NCBI RefSeq assembly: GCF_018332715.1
Contig: NZ_BOQP01000011.1
Coordinates: 62,001 to 126,000 of the forward strand
Source: Winogradskya consettensis
GTDB lineage: Bacteria; Actinomycetota; Actinomycetes; Mycobacteriales; Micromonosporaceae
Length of the DNA: 64,000 bases
Reading direction: 5' to 3'
Shown: positions 7,428-16,382 of the stretch, piece by piece
Layout: each line of letters begins with the position of its first letter
Position numbering within the stretch: position 1 is the first letter of the stretch
The notes under the pieces: model-generated
Databases searched by the model: none
What the model saw: the letters and a program-made list of their open reading frames with translations, nothing else
What the model was told of the DNA's origin: nothing
Position numbers and translations under genes: made by a program

Positions 7428-8567
7428 ATGCGTACCACCCAATTTGTTGCTTTGGCCGCGGTCGGCCTCCTCGGAGGCTCGCTCGCTGCGTGCGGCGGCG
7501 ATGACTCCTCCTCCTCGGACAGCGCCTCGGGTGGCCCGATCGTGGTCAAGGCCAACGACACCGCCTGCGAGGTGGCGGCGACCTCGGCCAACGCGGGCAC
7601 CAGCGTTTTCACCATCACCAACGGCGGAAACAAGATCACCGAGTTCTACGTGTACGCAGCCGGCGACCGCATCATGGGTGAGGTCGAGAACATCGCCCCC
7701 GGGCTCTCGCGTGACCTGCACGTCGAGCTGCCCGCAGGCTCCTACGAGACGGCCTGCAAGCCGGGCATGATCGGCAAGGGCCTCCGCGCGGCGTTCACCG
7801 TCTCCGGTTCGGCTGCCCCGCTCACGGACGACGCCAAGCTCGCCGACGCGACCGCCAGCTACTCGCGCTACGTCAAGAGTCAGACCGAGGCGCTGCTGCC
7901 GAAGACCGAGGAGTTCGTCACCGCGGTCAAGGGCGGCGACGTGGAGAAGGCCAAGGCGCTCTTCCCGGTCGCGCGTACGTACTGGGAGCGCATCGAGCCC
8001 GTGGCCGAGATCTTCGGCGACCTCGACCCGAAGATCGACGGGCGCGAGGAGGTCACCGAGGAGGGCATGGCGTTCACCGGCTTCCACCGCATCGAGAAGG
8101 ACCTCTGGGCGGCCACGCCGGACATCAGCAAGGACGGCCCGATCGCCGACGAGCTGCTGACCAACGTCAAGGAGATCGTCGCCAAGGCCAACGCCGAGAA
8201 GCTCTCCCCGCTACAGCTCGCCAACGGCGCCAAGGGCCTGCTCGACGAGGTCGCCACCGGCAAGATCACCGGCGAGGAGGACCGCTACTCGCACACCGAC
8301 CTGTGGGACTTCAACGCCAACGTCGAGGGCTCCAAGGCCGCGATCGCCTCGCTGCGCCCGGTCCTCGAGGAGCGGGACGCCGCCCTGGTCAAGACGCTGG
8401 ACACCGAGTTCGCCAACGTCGACACCACGCTCGCCAAATACCGCGACGGCGACGGCTGGAAGCTGCACAACCAGCTCACCCAGGCCGACCTGAAGAGCCT
8501 CTCGGACGCGATCAACGCGCTCGCCGAGCCGATCTCCAAGGTCGCCGCGGTGGTCTCGCAGAAATAG
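7428..8567 (+). CDS. efeO: EfeO-type iron-binding lipoprotein (cupredoxin plus M75/imelysin domain)
   Basis: A 379-residue lipoprotein and the extracytoplasmic iron carrier of EfeUOB. The signal peptide ends in the lipobox GSLAAC, with Cys at about residue 22. An EfeO cupredoxin-like domain follows at about 40-130 (TNGGNKITEFYVYAAG; ETACKPGMIGKG). The imelysin M75 domain at about 140-375 carries GFHRIEKDLW, the HxxE metal motif of the family. It lies between efeU and efeB, with 7-bp spacing to efeU and 6 bp to efeB, so it is translated from one message. The start ATG follows GGAGAGAC. Confidence 0.92.
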   Translation: MRTTQFVALAAVGLLGGSLAACGGDDSSSSDSASGGPIVVKANDTACEVAATSANAGTSVFTITNGGNKITEFYVYAAGDRIMGEVENIAPGLSRDLHVELPAGSYETACKPGMIGKGLRAAFTVSGSAAPLTDDAKLADATASYSRYVKSQTEALLPKTEEFVTAVKGGDVEKAKALFPVARTYWERIEPVAEIFGDLDPKIDGREEVTEEGMAFTGFHRIEKDLWAATPDISKDGPIADELLTNVKEIVAKANAEKLSPLQLANGAKGLLDEVATGKITGEEDRYSHTDLWDFNANVEGSKAAIASLRPVLEERDAALVKTLDTEFANVDTTLAKYRDGDGWKLHNQLTQADLKSLSDAINALAEPISKVAAVVSQK

Positions 8568-8573
8568 GTTCTG

Positions 8574-9803
8574 ATGTCCTTCTCCTGGAATGTGTCGCGC
8601 CGGCGGGCCATCGGGCTCGCCGGTATCGGCGTTGTCGGAGCCGCCTCCGTCGGTGCCGGTGTGGTGCAGGCGTTCGCGTCCGAAACGGATAACTCGGTCG
8701 CGTTCGCGGGCGAGCATCAGGCGGGGATCGTCACCCCGGCGCAGGACCGGCTGCACTTCGTGGCGTTCGACGTCATCACCAAGGACCGGGCGCGGTTGAT
8801 CTCCCTGCTCAGGGACTGGGCGGCGGCCGCCGCTCGGATGACCGCAGGGCGGGACGCGGGGGAGATCGGGGCGGTCAACGGCGTACCCGAGGCACCCCCG
8901 GACGACACCGGCGAGGCGCTCGGGCTGCCCCCGGCCAACCTGACCATCACCGTCGGGTTCGGCAGGACGCTGTTCCGCGACGCCGACGGGAAGGACCGGT
9001 TCGGGATCGCCGCGCAGCTTCCGCCGGCCCTCGACGAGCTGCCGCACTTCCCGGGTGACGTGCTCGACGCCGCGCTGTCCGGGGGCGATCTGTGCGTGCA
9101 GGCCTGCGCGGACGATCCGCAGGTGGCCGTGCACGCGATCCGGAACCTCGCGCGGATCGGCATGGGTGTCGTCAGCGTGCGGTGGTCGCAGCTGGGATTC
9201 GGGCGTACGTCCTCCACGTCCACGGCGCAGGCGACACCGCGCAACCTCTTCGGGTTCAAGGACGGCACCGCCAACCTGAAGCTCGAGGAGACCAGCCTGC
9301 TCAAGGAGCATCTCTGGGTGCAGCCGCAGGACGGTCCGGCGTGGATGACGGGCGGGGCGTACCTGGTCACCCGGAAGATCCGCATGATCATCGAGACCTG
9401 GGACCGGTCGTCGCTGGCGGAGCAGGAATCCATCGTCGGACGGCACAAGGGGACGGGCGCGCCACTCGGGCGTACCGCGGAATTCGACGAACCCGACCCT
9501 GCCGCGCTGCCTGAGGGCTCGCATGTACGGCTGGCCCATCCCTCGCTCAACGGCGGCGCGCGGTTGTTGCGGCGGGGATACAACTTCGTCGACGGGTCCG
9601 ACGGGTTGGGGCGGTTGGACGCCGGGCTGTTCTTCATGGCGTACCAGCGGGATCCGCGTAAGCAGTTTGTCCCGATTCAGCGCAACCTTGCCCGGCACGA
9701 CGAGATGAACGAATACCTCAAAGCGGTATCACTCGGTCTCTTCGCCTGTCCGCCGGGAGTCTCGGATGCTGGGGACTTCTGGGGGAGCGCATTACTTGCC
9801 TGA
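8574..9803 (+). CDS. efeB: EfeB: Tat-exported Dyp-type haem peroxidase
   Basis: A 409-residue deferrochelatase/peroxidase of the Dyp family, third component of the EfeUOB iron system. The N terminus carries a twin-arginine signal (SRRRAIGLAGIGVVGAAS), consistent with export of a folded haem protein. The Dyp signature GFKDG at about residues 227-231 supplies the catalytic Asp, and the proximal haem His lies in the C-terminal half near GRHKGTGAPLG. The following Arg-rich stretch and QRDPRKQFVPIQRNLA are typical of the family. The ATG at 8574 overlaps no other gene and follows efeO by 6 bp. Confidence 0.92.
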   Translation: MSFSWNVSRRRAIGLAGIGVVGAASVGAGVVQAFASETDNSVAFAGEHQAGIVTPAQDRLHFVAFDVITKDRARLISLLRDWAAAAARMTAGRDAGEIGAVNGVPEAPPDDTGEALGLPPANLTITVGFGRTLFRDADGKDRFGIAAQLPPALDELPHFPGDVLDAALSGGDLCVQACADDPQVAVHAIRNLARIGMGVVSVRWSQLGFGRTSSTSTAQATPRNLFGFKDGTANLKLEETSLLKEHLWVQPQDGPAWMTGGAYLVTRKIRMIIETWDRSSLAEQESIVGRHKGTGAPLGRTAEFDEPDPAALPEGSHVRLAHPSLNGGARLLRRGYNFVDGSDGLGRLDAGLFFMAYQRDPRKQFVPIQRNLARHDEMNEYLKAVSLGLFACPPGVSDAGDFWGSALLA

Positions 9804-9884
9804 GGCGGTATTTTTGTTCCGGCCCGGACCATGATCGACGGGCGGTCACACCGGCCGGAAGGGGACAGTGCAATATTGGATCGC

Positions 9885-10574
9885 ATGAGAGCCCGCGTAC
9901 TCGTCGTCGATGACGACCCCGCGCTGGCGGAGATGCTCGGCATCGTCCTGCGCAGCGAGGGCTTCCTGCCTTCCTTCGTGGCCGACGGTGAACGTGCCCT
10001 CGCCGCGTTCCGGGAGAACAGGCCCGACATCGTCCTGCTCGACCTCATGCTGCCCGGCATGAGTGGCATCGACGTCGCGCGGGCCATCCGCACGGAGTCG
10101 GGCATCCCGATCGTCATGCTCACCGCCAAGAGCGACACCGTCGACGTCGTGCTGGGCCTCGAGTCCGGCGCCGACGACTACGTGGTCAAGCCGTTCAAGC
10201 CCAAGGAGCTCGTGGCGCGCATGCGTGCCCGGCTGCGCAGGGGCGAGGACGCCGCGCCGGAGATGCTCACCATCGGGCCGCCCGGTAACCAGATCACCAT
10301 CGACGTGCCGGCGCACACCGTCTCCCGCGACAGCGAGGAGGTGAAGCTGACACCGCTCGAGTTCGACCTGCTGGTCGCGCTCGCCCGCAAGCCGCGCCAG
10401 GTCTTCACCCGCGAGGTGCTGCTGGAGCAGGTCTGGGGCTACCGCCACGCGGCCGACACGCGGCTGGTCAACGTGCACGTCCAGCGGCTGCGCGCCAAGA
10501 TCGAGCCCGACCCGGAGCGGCCGGAGATCATCCTTACGGTGCGTGGTGTCGGCTACAAGGCCGGGACCGGCTGA
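9885..10574 (+). CDS. mtrA: Two-component response regulator MtrA
   Basis: A 229-residue OmpR/PhoB-type response regulator. The receiver domain begins RARVLVVDDDPALAEML, with the acidic pocket DD and the phospho-acceptor Asp in IVLLDLMLPGMSG (about residue 53). The winged-helix DNA-binding domain spans about 130-228 (LTPLEFDLLVALARKPRQVF; HVQRLRAKIEPDP). MtrA controls cell-wall, division and osmotic genes in actinobacteria. The ATG at 9885 starts exactly at the conserved N terminus. The kinase mtrB and lipoprotein lpqB follow, the standard actinobacterial order. Confidence 0.95.
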   Translation: MRARVLVVDDDPALAEMLGIVLRSEGFLPSFVADGERALAAFRENRPDIVLLDLMLPGMSGIDVARAIRTESGIPIVMLTAKSDTVDVVLGLESGADDYVVKPFKPKELVARMRARLRRGEDAAPEMLTIGPPGNQITIDVPAHTVSRDSEEVKLTPLEFDLLVALARKPRQVFTREVLLEQVWGYRHAADTRLVNVHVQRLRAKIEPDPERPEIILTVRGVGYKAGTG

Positions 10575-10650
10575 TCCTCGGACTGATCTGTCGGGTTTCG
10601 TCCACAGGCGGGGCGGGCGCCGGGGTTGAGAAGGGCTAACCTTGGCCCCG

Positions 10651-12384
10651 ATGCGCGCTCCTGCCTGGCTTCCGATGCCCATCCGCCGCACCCTGAGGGT
10701 GGTGCGGCGGCAGTGGCGCATAGTCGTGCGCCGGGCCCGCAAGGTGTCCGCACCCGCCCGCCGGGCCTGGCGCCGCTCGCTGCACCTGCGCGTCGTCACC
10801 CTCACGCTCGTCGCGTCCAGCCTGCTGGTCGGCGGCTTCGGCTGGTTCATCGCCGACCGCAGCACCCAGATCCTGCTCGACCGGGCCCGCGACGAGGTGA
10901 GCTCGCAGATGTCCGGCAAGGTCGACTACGCCGTCTCGCAGCTCACCGTGCACCGCACCGAGCGTGACCCCAAGCTCCCGACGACGATCAGCAACACGGT
11001 GACCCGGCTCAGCGACGGCGACCCGACCGAGAGCGGCGGCGCGCTCCTCGAGCTGCGCGCCGACAACTACCCCGATCTCAAACCGGTGATCTCCGACGAG
11101 CGGATCGACGCCAGCGCGCTGCTCACGCGGGAGATGCGCCACTCGGTCGCCAACGAGAGCCAGGTCGCCCGTCAGATCCGCACCATCGACGTGCGCGGCG
11201 AGCCGGTCAAATACCTGGTCTGGGGCTCGCCGGTGCCGACCAGCTTCGGTCACGTCGAGCTCTACTACATGGTCCCGCTGACCACCGAGGACAAGGCCGC
11301 CAACGAGATCCGTGCCACGGTGGCCGTCACCGGCCTGGCCCTGGTCCTGCTCCTGGGACTGCTGGCCGGCCTGGTCACCCGCATGGTGGTGACACCGGTC
11401 CGGGTCGCCGCCCGCACCGCCCAGCGGCTCTCCGCGGGCCTGCTCGACCAGCGGATGAAGGTCGACGGCGAGGACGACCTGGCCCTGCTGGCGGCCTCCT
11501 TCAACCAGATGGCGGCCAACCTGCAGCGCCAGATCGTGCGCCTGGAGGAGATGTCCCGCCTGCAACGGCGATTCACCTCGGACGTCTCCCACGAGCTGCG
11601 CACCCCGCTGACCACCGTGCGGATGGCCGCCGACCTCATCTTCTCCGAGCGTGACGAGTTCGAGCCGGCGGTGGCCCGCAGCGCGGAGCTGCTCCAGGCC
11701 GAGCTGGACCGCTTCGAGAGCCTGCTCACCGACCTGCTCGAGATCAGCCGCTTCGACGCGGGCTTCGCGGCCCTCGACGCCGAGCACTCCGATCTCGTCC
11801 CGATCATCGAGCGCGTCGCCGAGCGCCTCGCCGGCCTCGCCGAACGGGTCGGTGTGACGATCGAGCTGCGCCTGCCCGACACCCCGGTCATCGCCGAGGT
11901 CGACCCCCGCCGCGTCGAGCGCATCCTGCGCAACCTCGTCGGCAACGCGGTCGAGCACGGCGAGCGCAGACCGGTCGAGGTCACCCTCGCCACCGACGAC
12001 GCGGCCGTCGCAGTCACGGTCCGCGACCACGGCGTGGGCCTGAAACCGGGCGAGGAGCGCCTGGTCTTCAACCGCTTCTGGCGCGCCGACCCGTCCCGCG
12101 CCCGCCAGACCGGCGGCACCGGCCTCGGCCTCTCCATCTCCGTCGAGGACGCCCGCCTGCACGGCGGCTGGCTCGAAGCCTGGGGCGAGCCGGGCGGCGG
12201 CGCCCAGTTCCGTCTCACCGTCCCGGTCCGCTCGGGCGATCGACTGGTCGCAGCGCCCCTCCCGCTGATCCCCCGCGACCGCGACAGAGCCATCGAGGCT
12301 GCTCCGGCCGTGGACTCCTCAGCGCCGCAGACTTCCCCCGCTGCCCCCTCGGCACTGGGCGACGAGCCCGCGGAGGTGCTGTGA
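10651..12384 (+). CDS. mtrB: Sensor histidine kinase MtrB
   Basis: A 577-residue membrane kinase, partner of MtrA. An Arg-rich N terminus is followed by a first membrane helix (about residues 48-68), an extracellular sensor segment to about 220, and a second helix (VAVTGLALVLLLGLLAG). Next come a HAMP linker and a HisKA domain with FTSDVSHELRTPL, where His is the phosphorylation site. The ATPase has N box LRNLVGNAVEHG, G1 box VRDHGVGLKPG and G2 box GGTGLGLS. The C-terminal 60 residues are Ala/Pro-rich and not conserved. ATG 10651 follows AAGGGC; a TTG at 10642 is possible. It overlaps lpqB. Confidence 0.95.
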   Translation: MRAPAWLPMPIRRTLRVVRRQWRIVVRRARKVSAPARRAWRRSLHLRVVTLTLVASSLLVGGFGWFIADRSTQILLDRARDEVSSQMSGKVDYAVSQLTVHRTERDPKLPTTISNTVTRLSDGDPTESGGALLELRADNYPDLKPVISDERIDASALLTREMRHSVANESQVARQIRTIDVRGEPVKYLVWGSPVPTSFGHVELYYMVPLTTEDKAANEIRATVAVTGLALVLLLGLLAGLVTRMVVTPVRVAARTAQRLSAGLLDQRMKVDGEDDLALLAASFNQMAANLQRQIVRLEEMSRLQRRFTSDVSHELRTPLTTVRMAADLIFSERDEFEPAVARSAELLQAELDRFESLLTDLLEISRFDAGFAALDAEHSDLVPIIERVAERLAGLAERVGVTIELRLPDTPVIAEVDPRRVERILRNLVGNAVEHGERRPVEVTLATDDAAVAVTVRDHGVGLKPGEERLVFNRFWRADPSRARQTGGTGLGLSISVEDARLHGGWLEAWGEPGGGAQFRLTVPVRSGDRLVAAPLPLIPRDRDRAIEAAPAVDSSAPQTSPAAPSALGDEPAEVL

Positions 12385-14207
12385 TGAAACGCGGACTGCT
12401 CGCCACCGTGCTGGCCGGTGCCATGCTGCTCGCCGGCTGCGGCATCCCGGAGAACACCGAGGTCTCCAAGGTCAGCGACGGCCCGCGCACCGGCGCCTCG
12501 TTCGGCCAGGACGACCCGCCGGACAAATCCACCCGCGAGGAAGCCGGCGACGACACCGCCCTGCTGGTGAAGTTCTATTTGCAGGCAGCCGCGGCGAGCG
12601 ACCCCGACACCTCCCTCAAGCAGGTGCAGTCCTTCCTGTCCCCGTCGTTCGCCGCCACCACCCTCAAGGCGCCGACCGACGTCAAGGTCATCCACCTCAT
12701 CGGCACACCCCTGGTCAACCCGGGCAGCGACGAGGTCAAGGTCACCGCGCTCACGGTCGGCGTGCTCTCCCACAACGGAGTCCTGGAAGCCTCGGAGGAC
12801 AAGGGCGTCCAGACGTATTCGATGACGGTCTCGAGCATCACCGGCAAGGACGGCCTGTTCGTCACCAAGGCGCCCCCGGTCCTGCTCCTGACCGACGAGG
12901 GCCTCGAGGACTACTACCACCAGCACACGATCTACTTCTGGAACCGTGACCACACCGCGCTGGTCCCCGACGTGCGCTACCTCTCCGCCGACGTCCCCTC
13001 CGAGCAGGTCCCGCAGGAGATCGTCAAGTGGATGATCGAGGGCCCCGCCTCCTGGCTCGCCGGCGCCGCCGAACCTTTGCCGGACGGCACAGCGCTGATC
13101 GGTAACGTGCCCGCGGTCACCAACAACAAGCTCCAGATCAACCTGAGCGGTGGGTCCGCCCAGCAGCCGGACGCCCAGGCCGCCCTCGACCGGCTGCGCC
13201 GCCAACTGATGTGGTCGCTGCGCCAGTTCCTGCCCCGGGTGCTCGAGCTCAAGGTCGGCAACGGCCCCCAGACCGACTACGAGAGCAACGACTACTACAC
13301 GAGCAACGCTTCGTACCGGCTCGCGGCCACCCCCGAACGCTTCGTGATCTACAACGAGCAGATCCGGCGCGTGTCGCAGTCGGCGGCCTCGACCGACCCC
13401 ATCCCGGTGATCCGCCCCGAGAACAACCGCAAGGTCCGCGCGGCCGCCCTGGCCCGCAGCTTCAGCGATCGAGGTTACGCCGCCCTGGTGACCAGCGACG
13501 CCGGCAAACAGTCGCTCCAGGTCGGCTCGGCCCCGCGAGGCGAGCAGGCAAAACTGCACGCGGTGCCGCTGCCCGGCGGCTCGACCGGCCAGCCGGTGTG
13601 GGCGATCACCTCCGACGACGCCCAGACCGGAGCCATCGGCCTCATCACGGTCGGCGGCCGCCTCTACAGCTTCTCGCCCGACGACTCCACCCTGAAACGC
13701 GTCAACTGGCCCGGCCCGTCCGGCCTGATCTCAGCGGTCTCCGTCGCCCCCGACGGCCGTCGCCTGGCCCTGGTCGTCAACGGCGAGCTCTACGTCGCCG
13801 CCATGACCGCCGACGGCTCCGGCCCCGCCCTCTCCACCCCCCGCCGCGTCGAGATCTACCGCCTCGCCGACGTCACCGCAGCCGACTGGGGCACCGAAAG
13901 CTCCCTCATCGTCGCCGGCACCCGAAGCGACGGCGACCGGGTCGCCATCATCGAAACCGAACTGGACGGCGCCCGCTCCTCCGAAGTCCTCGCCGACATC
14001 GGCAACGAACACGTCAGCTACCTCGCCGCCTACCCCGTCAACCCCATCACCCAGAAATCCCTCCCCGACGTCATGGAATACATGGCCAACGGAGCCACCT
14101 TCGACATCCAAACCCAACCCTTCCGCATCAACGTCACCGACCTCGCCGACCCCGTCACCAACCCCCCACCCGGCGTCATCCCCGTCTCCCCCTTCTTCCT
14201 GCGCTGA
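12384..14207 (+). CDS. lpqB: Lipoprotein LpqB, MtrB accessory protein
   Basis: A 607-residue lipoprotein that in mycobacteria binds the MtrB sensor domain and modulates MtrAB signalling. The signal sequence ends in the lipobox LLAGC (Cys about residue 20). A GerMN-like domain occupies about 50-330 (QEIVKWMIEGPASWLAGAAE, then KLQINLSGGSAQQ). A C-terminal beta-propeller-like LpqB region occupies about 340-600. The start is ATG 12384 overlapping the mtrB stop (TGATG), or GTG 12381 one codon earlier. Six bases after its stop another ATG opens the low-complexity frame that runs into comF. Confidence 0.94.
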   Translation: MKRGLLATVLAGAMLLAGCGIPENTEVSKVSDGPRTGASFGQDDPPDKSTREEAGDDTALLVKFYLQAAAASDPDTSLKQVQSFLSPSFAATTLKAPTDVKVIHLIGTPLVNPGSDEVKVTALTVGVLSHNGVLEASEDKGVQTYSMTVSSITGKDGLFVTKAPPVLLLTDEGLEDYYHQHTIYFWNRDHTALVPDVRYLSADVPSEQVPQEIVKWMIEGPASWLAGAAEPLPDGTALIGNVPAVTNNKLQINLSGGSAQQPDAQAALDRLRRQLMWSLRQFLPRVLELKVGNGPQTDYESNDYYTSNASYRLAATPERFVIYNEQIRRVSQSAASTDPIPVIRPENNRKVRAAALARSFSDRGYAALVTSDAGKQSLQVGSAPRGEQAKLHAVPLPGGSTGQPVWAITSDDAQTGAIGLITVGGRLYSFSPDDSTLKRVNWPGPSGLISAVSVAPDGRRLALVVNGELYVAAMTADGSGPALSTPRRVEIYRLADVTAADWGTESSLIVAGTRSDGDRVAIIETELDGARSSEVLADIGNEHVSYLAAYPVNPITQKSLPDVMEYMANGATFDIQTQPFRINVTDLADPVTNPPPGVIPVSPFFLR

Positions 14208-14212
14208 CCCCC

Positions 14213-15361
14213 ATGCCCACCGGCCACTCCGACCCCCCAACGCCCAGCGGCGTTCACCCGCTCGGATCGGGCAGGTCGCCTTGGCCGGGCGGCTCGCTTG
14301 AGCCGGGCGGCTCGCTTGGGGCGGGCGGTCCGCTTGAGCTGGGCGGTTCGCGTTCGGCTGGGCTGGGCGGTTCGCGTTCGGCTGGCCCTGGCGGTTCGCT
14401 TGAGGCGGGCGGTTCGCTTGGGCGGAGCGGCTCGCGGTCGGCTGGGCTGGGTGGCTCGCTTGGGGCGGGCGGCTCGCGTTCGGCTGGGTCGGCTGATTCG
14501 CTCCTTCATGGGCCGGGCGGTCCGCTTGAGCGGGGCAGTTCGCGTTCGGCTGGGTCGAGCGGCTCGCTTGGGGCGGGAAATTTGCCTCATGTTGGGTCGG
14601 GCAGATCGCTCGGACCCGACAGCTCGGCTTCGCCCGGACCGGTTAGGTCGCATTCGGACAGGTCGGGCGGCTCGCTTGGGCAGGGCACTCCGCTTCCGCG
14701 TGGGTCGGGTCGTTCCGTTCCGGCTGCGTCGGGCAGATCGCCTTCGGCAGGGCAGGGGCGTTCGCTTCCGGCTGGCTCCGGCGGTTCGCCATTGGCTGGG
14801 GTGGGTCATTCGCCTTCGCCTGCGCGCGGCGGGCAATATCCGCGGCCACCAGGCCACTCGCGTTCGCCTGCTCCGGGCAGCTTTCCTCTGCCCACGCCCA
14901 GCCGCTTGAGCAAGCCGGCCGGCTCTGCCCGAAACCGTCCGGGCGTTCTGCCGCGTGCTGAAGCCCCAGCTCCAGCTCTCGCCCCTACGCCGGCCTCAGC
15001 CCGGGCCTCAGCTCCAGGCCGGGCCTCAGCTCCAGCTCCAGGCCGGGCCTCAGCTCCAGCTCCAGGCCGGGCCTCAGCTCCAGCTGCAGGCCGGGCCTCA
15101 GCTCCAGCTGCAGGCCGGGCCTCAGCTCCAGCTCCAGGCCGGGCCTCAGCTCCAGCTGCAGGCCGGGCCTCAGCTCCAGCTCCAGGCCGGGCCTCAGCTC
15201 CAGCTCCAGGCCGGGCCTCAGCTCCAGCCCCAGCCCCAGACCGGGCCCCAGCCCTGGCGCTTGCCCCAGCTCCGCTACCGGCCCAAGCCCCGGTCCCAGC
15301 TCCAGCTCCAGCTCCAGCTGTCGGGTTGGTTGGGCGGGTTGTTGCGGAGGCGCGGGGATGG
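14213..15361 (+). repeat. Low-complexity stretch between lpqB and comF, stop-free in the comF frame
   Basis: From 14213 to 15361 the frame of comF contains no stop, and an ATG at 14213 lies 6 bp after the lpqB stop. Read this way it would add about 383 residues to ComF. These are first degenerate GGSL/GGSRSAG repeats (14265-14900) and then octapeptide PGRASAPA repeats (about 15000-15235), ending in Ala-Pro-rich sequence. The DNA is also open in a second forward frame (14955-15614, LQAGPQLQ repeats). The simplest reading is non-coding GC-rich repeat DNA that happens to lack stops. An N-terminal extension of ComF is the alternative. Confidence 0.6.
15001..15240 (+). repeat. 24-bp tandem repeat array
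   Basis: Nine head-to-tail units of 24 bp start at 15019, 15043, 15067, 15091, 15115, 15139, 15163, 15187 and 15211, each beginning CCGGGCCTCAGCTCCA. An 18-bp partial unit at 15001 precedes them. Units differ mainly by CTCCAG versus CTGCAG at one site, and the array decays into CCAGCCCCAG sequence after 15235. The period is a multiple of three, so each reading frame repeats an octapeptide. Confidence 0.9.
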
Positions 15362-16186
15362 GTGGGTGGGGTTGGTGGGGATTTGGCTGATCTGGTTCTG
15401 CCTGGGGTTTGTGCTGGGTGTGGGGCTGAGCGGGTTCCGTTGCGGTGTGCGGTCTGTTGGGAGTGCGCTGCTGAGTGGGAGGTGCTGCGGCCCTATGCCA
15501 CGAGGCCGACGCCGGCGCCTCGGGGGATGCCGGTGTGTTTTGCGGCGGGGGTTTACGCGGGGGCGTTGCGGGGGGCTCTGCTGGCGTACAAGGAACGGGG
15601 GCGGTATCGGTTGAAGCGGCCTCTGGGGGTGTTGCTCGGGGCGGCGGTGGCTGAGGCTGCTGTGCGTGGGGGCGGGGGTCCGGGCGTACCCCTGAGGGTG
15701 GTTCCTGTGCCTTCGACCGCGGGGGCGGTGCGGGCTCGGAACGGTGACCATATGGGGCGGTTGGCCGGGGAAGCGGTCCGGTGGTTGCGGACGGCCGGGT
15801 GGGACGTTGAGGTTGCGCACATGTTGCGGGCGTTACCTCGGGCTGACTCCGTGTTGCTGGATGTGAACGGGCGTTTGGCTGCGGCTGAGAGTTCGCTGCG
15901 AATCAAGGGGGTTCGGATCCGCATTCCGCGGCGGCGGCCGACGATCAGAGGCACCCTGATAGTGGTTGACGACATCGTCACGACGGGGGCCACGCTGGCA
16001 GCGGTGACGGGTCGGCTCCGGGAGGTGGATATGCAGGTCACGGGGGCTGCGGTGGTGGCGGCGACGCGGCTGCGCAGGGGCCGGGCCGAGCGGGGTGCCG
16101 GCGGTGGTCCGCCGGGTGTGCCAGGGTCGGAAGTCCCGCTAACGGGTTCCCGAACGAGGGGTGACGAGCAGGCCTCGGCAGGTTAG
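15362..16186 (+). CDS. comF: ComF family phosphoribosyltransferase
   Basis: A ComF/GntX-type protein of about 274 residues from the GTG at 15362. The N-terminal zinc ribbon is visible as LPGVCAGCGAERVPLRCAVC (paired CxxC motifs). The type I PRTase motif TLIVVDDIVTTGATLAAV lies near residues 198-215. In Gram-positive bacteria ComF supports DNA uptake, but most actinobacterial copies have no proven role. The start is uncertain because the upstream frame is open to 14213 and beyond. 15362 is chosen because ComF proteins normally begin 5-15 residues before LADLVLP. The position before hpf and secA matches Rv3242c. Confidence 0.8.
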   Translation: MGGVGGDLADLVLPGVCAGCGAERVPLRCAVCWECAAEWEVLRPYATRPTPAPRGMPVCFAAGVYAGALRGALLAYKERGRYRLKRPLGVLLGAAVAEAAVRGGGGPGVPLRVVPVPSTAGAVRARNGDHMGRLAGEAVRWLRTAGWDVEVAHMLRALPRADSVLLDVNGRLAAAESSLRIKGVRIRIPRRRPTIRGTLIVVDDIVTTGATLAAVTGRLREVDMQVTGAAVVAATRLRRGRAERGAGGGPPGVPGSEVPLTGSRTRGDEQASAG

Positions 16187-16200
16187 CGTTCTGGTGACGA

Positions 16201-16223
16201 GGGTAAGCGCGTCTGTCTTACCC
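16201..16223 (+). terminator. Hairpin after comF
   Basis: Perfect 7-bp inverted repeat GGGTAAG (16201-16207) and CTTACCC (16217-16223), 15 bp after the comF stop, with no U-run. It may be a terminator or an operator in front of hpf. Confidence 0.4.
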
Positions 16224-16382
16224 GCCACCGGAGCGAAGTCGATCATCAGACCCGCCGCACCGGAAAGGAGCGTCCTCGTAAGCCGATTCGGTCACGTGCG
16301 TGGGATTGCTCAGCTGTAGGGGTTCCCGCCGTCGCCGACACCCGCACACCGCGATCAAGTGCAACGTTGGGGGAGGTCACGA

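Noticed and set aside
13211..14212. Extension of the comF frame back into lpqB
   Set aside because: It overlaps the whole C-terminal half of lpqB in another frame, and the translation is Arg/Pro-rich. Only the part after 14213 needs consideration.
15001..15240. Possible CRISPR array
   Set aside because: Units are contiguous with no unique spacers and encode no cas genes nearby. It is a simple tandem repeat.
14955..15614. 219-residue frame of LQAGPQLQ repeats
   Set aside because: It is the second open frame of the 24-bp repeat and runs into comF out of frame. No start context or conserved part.
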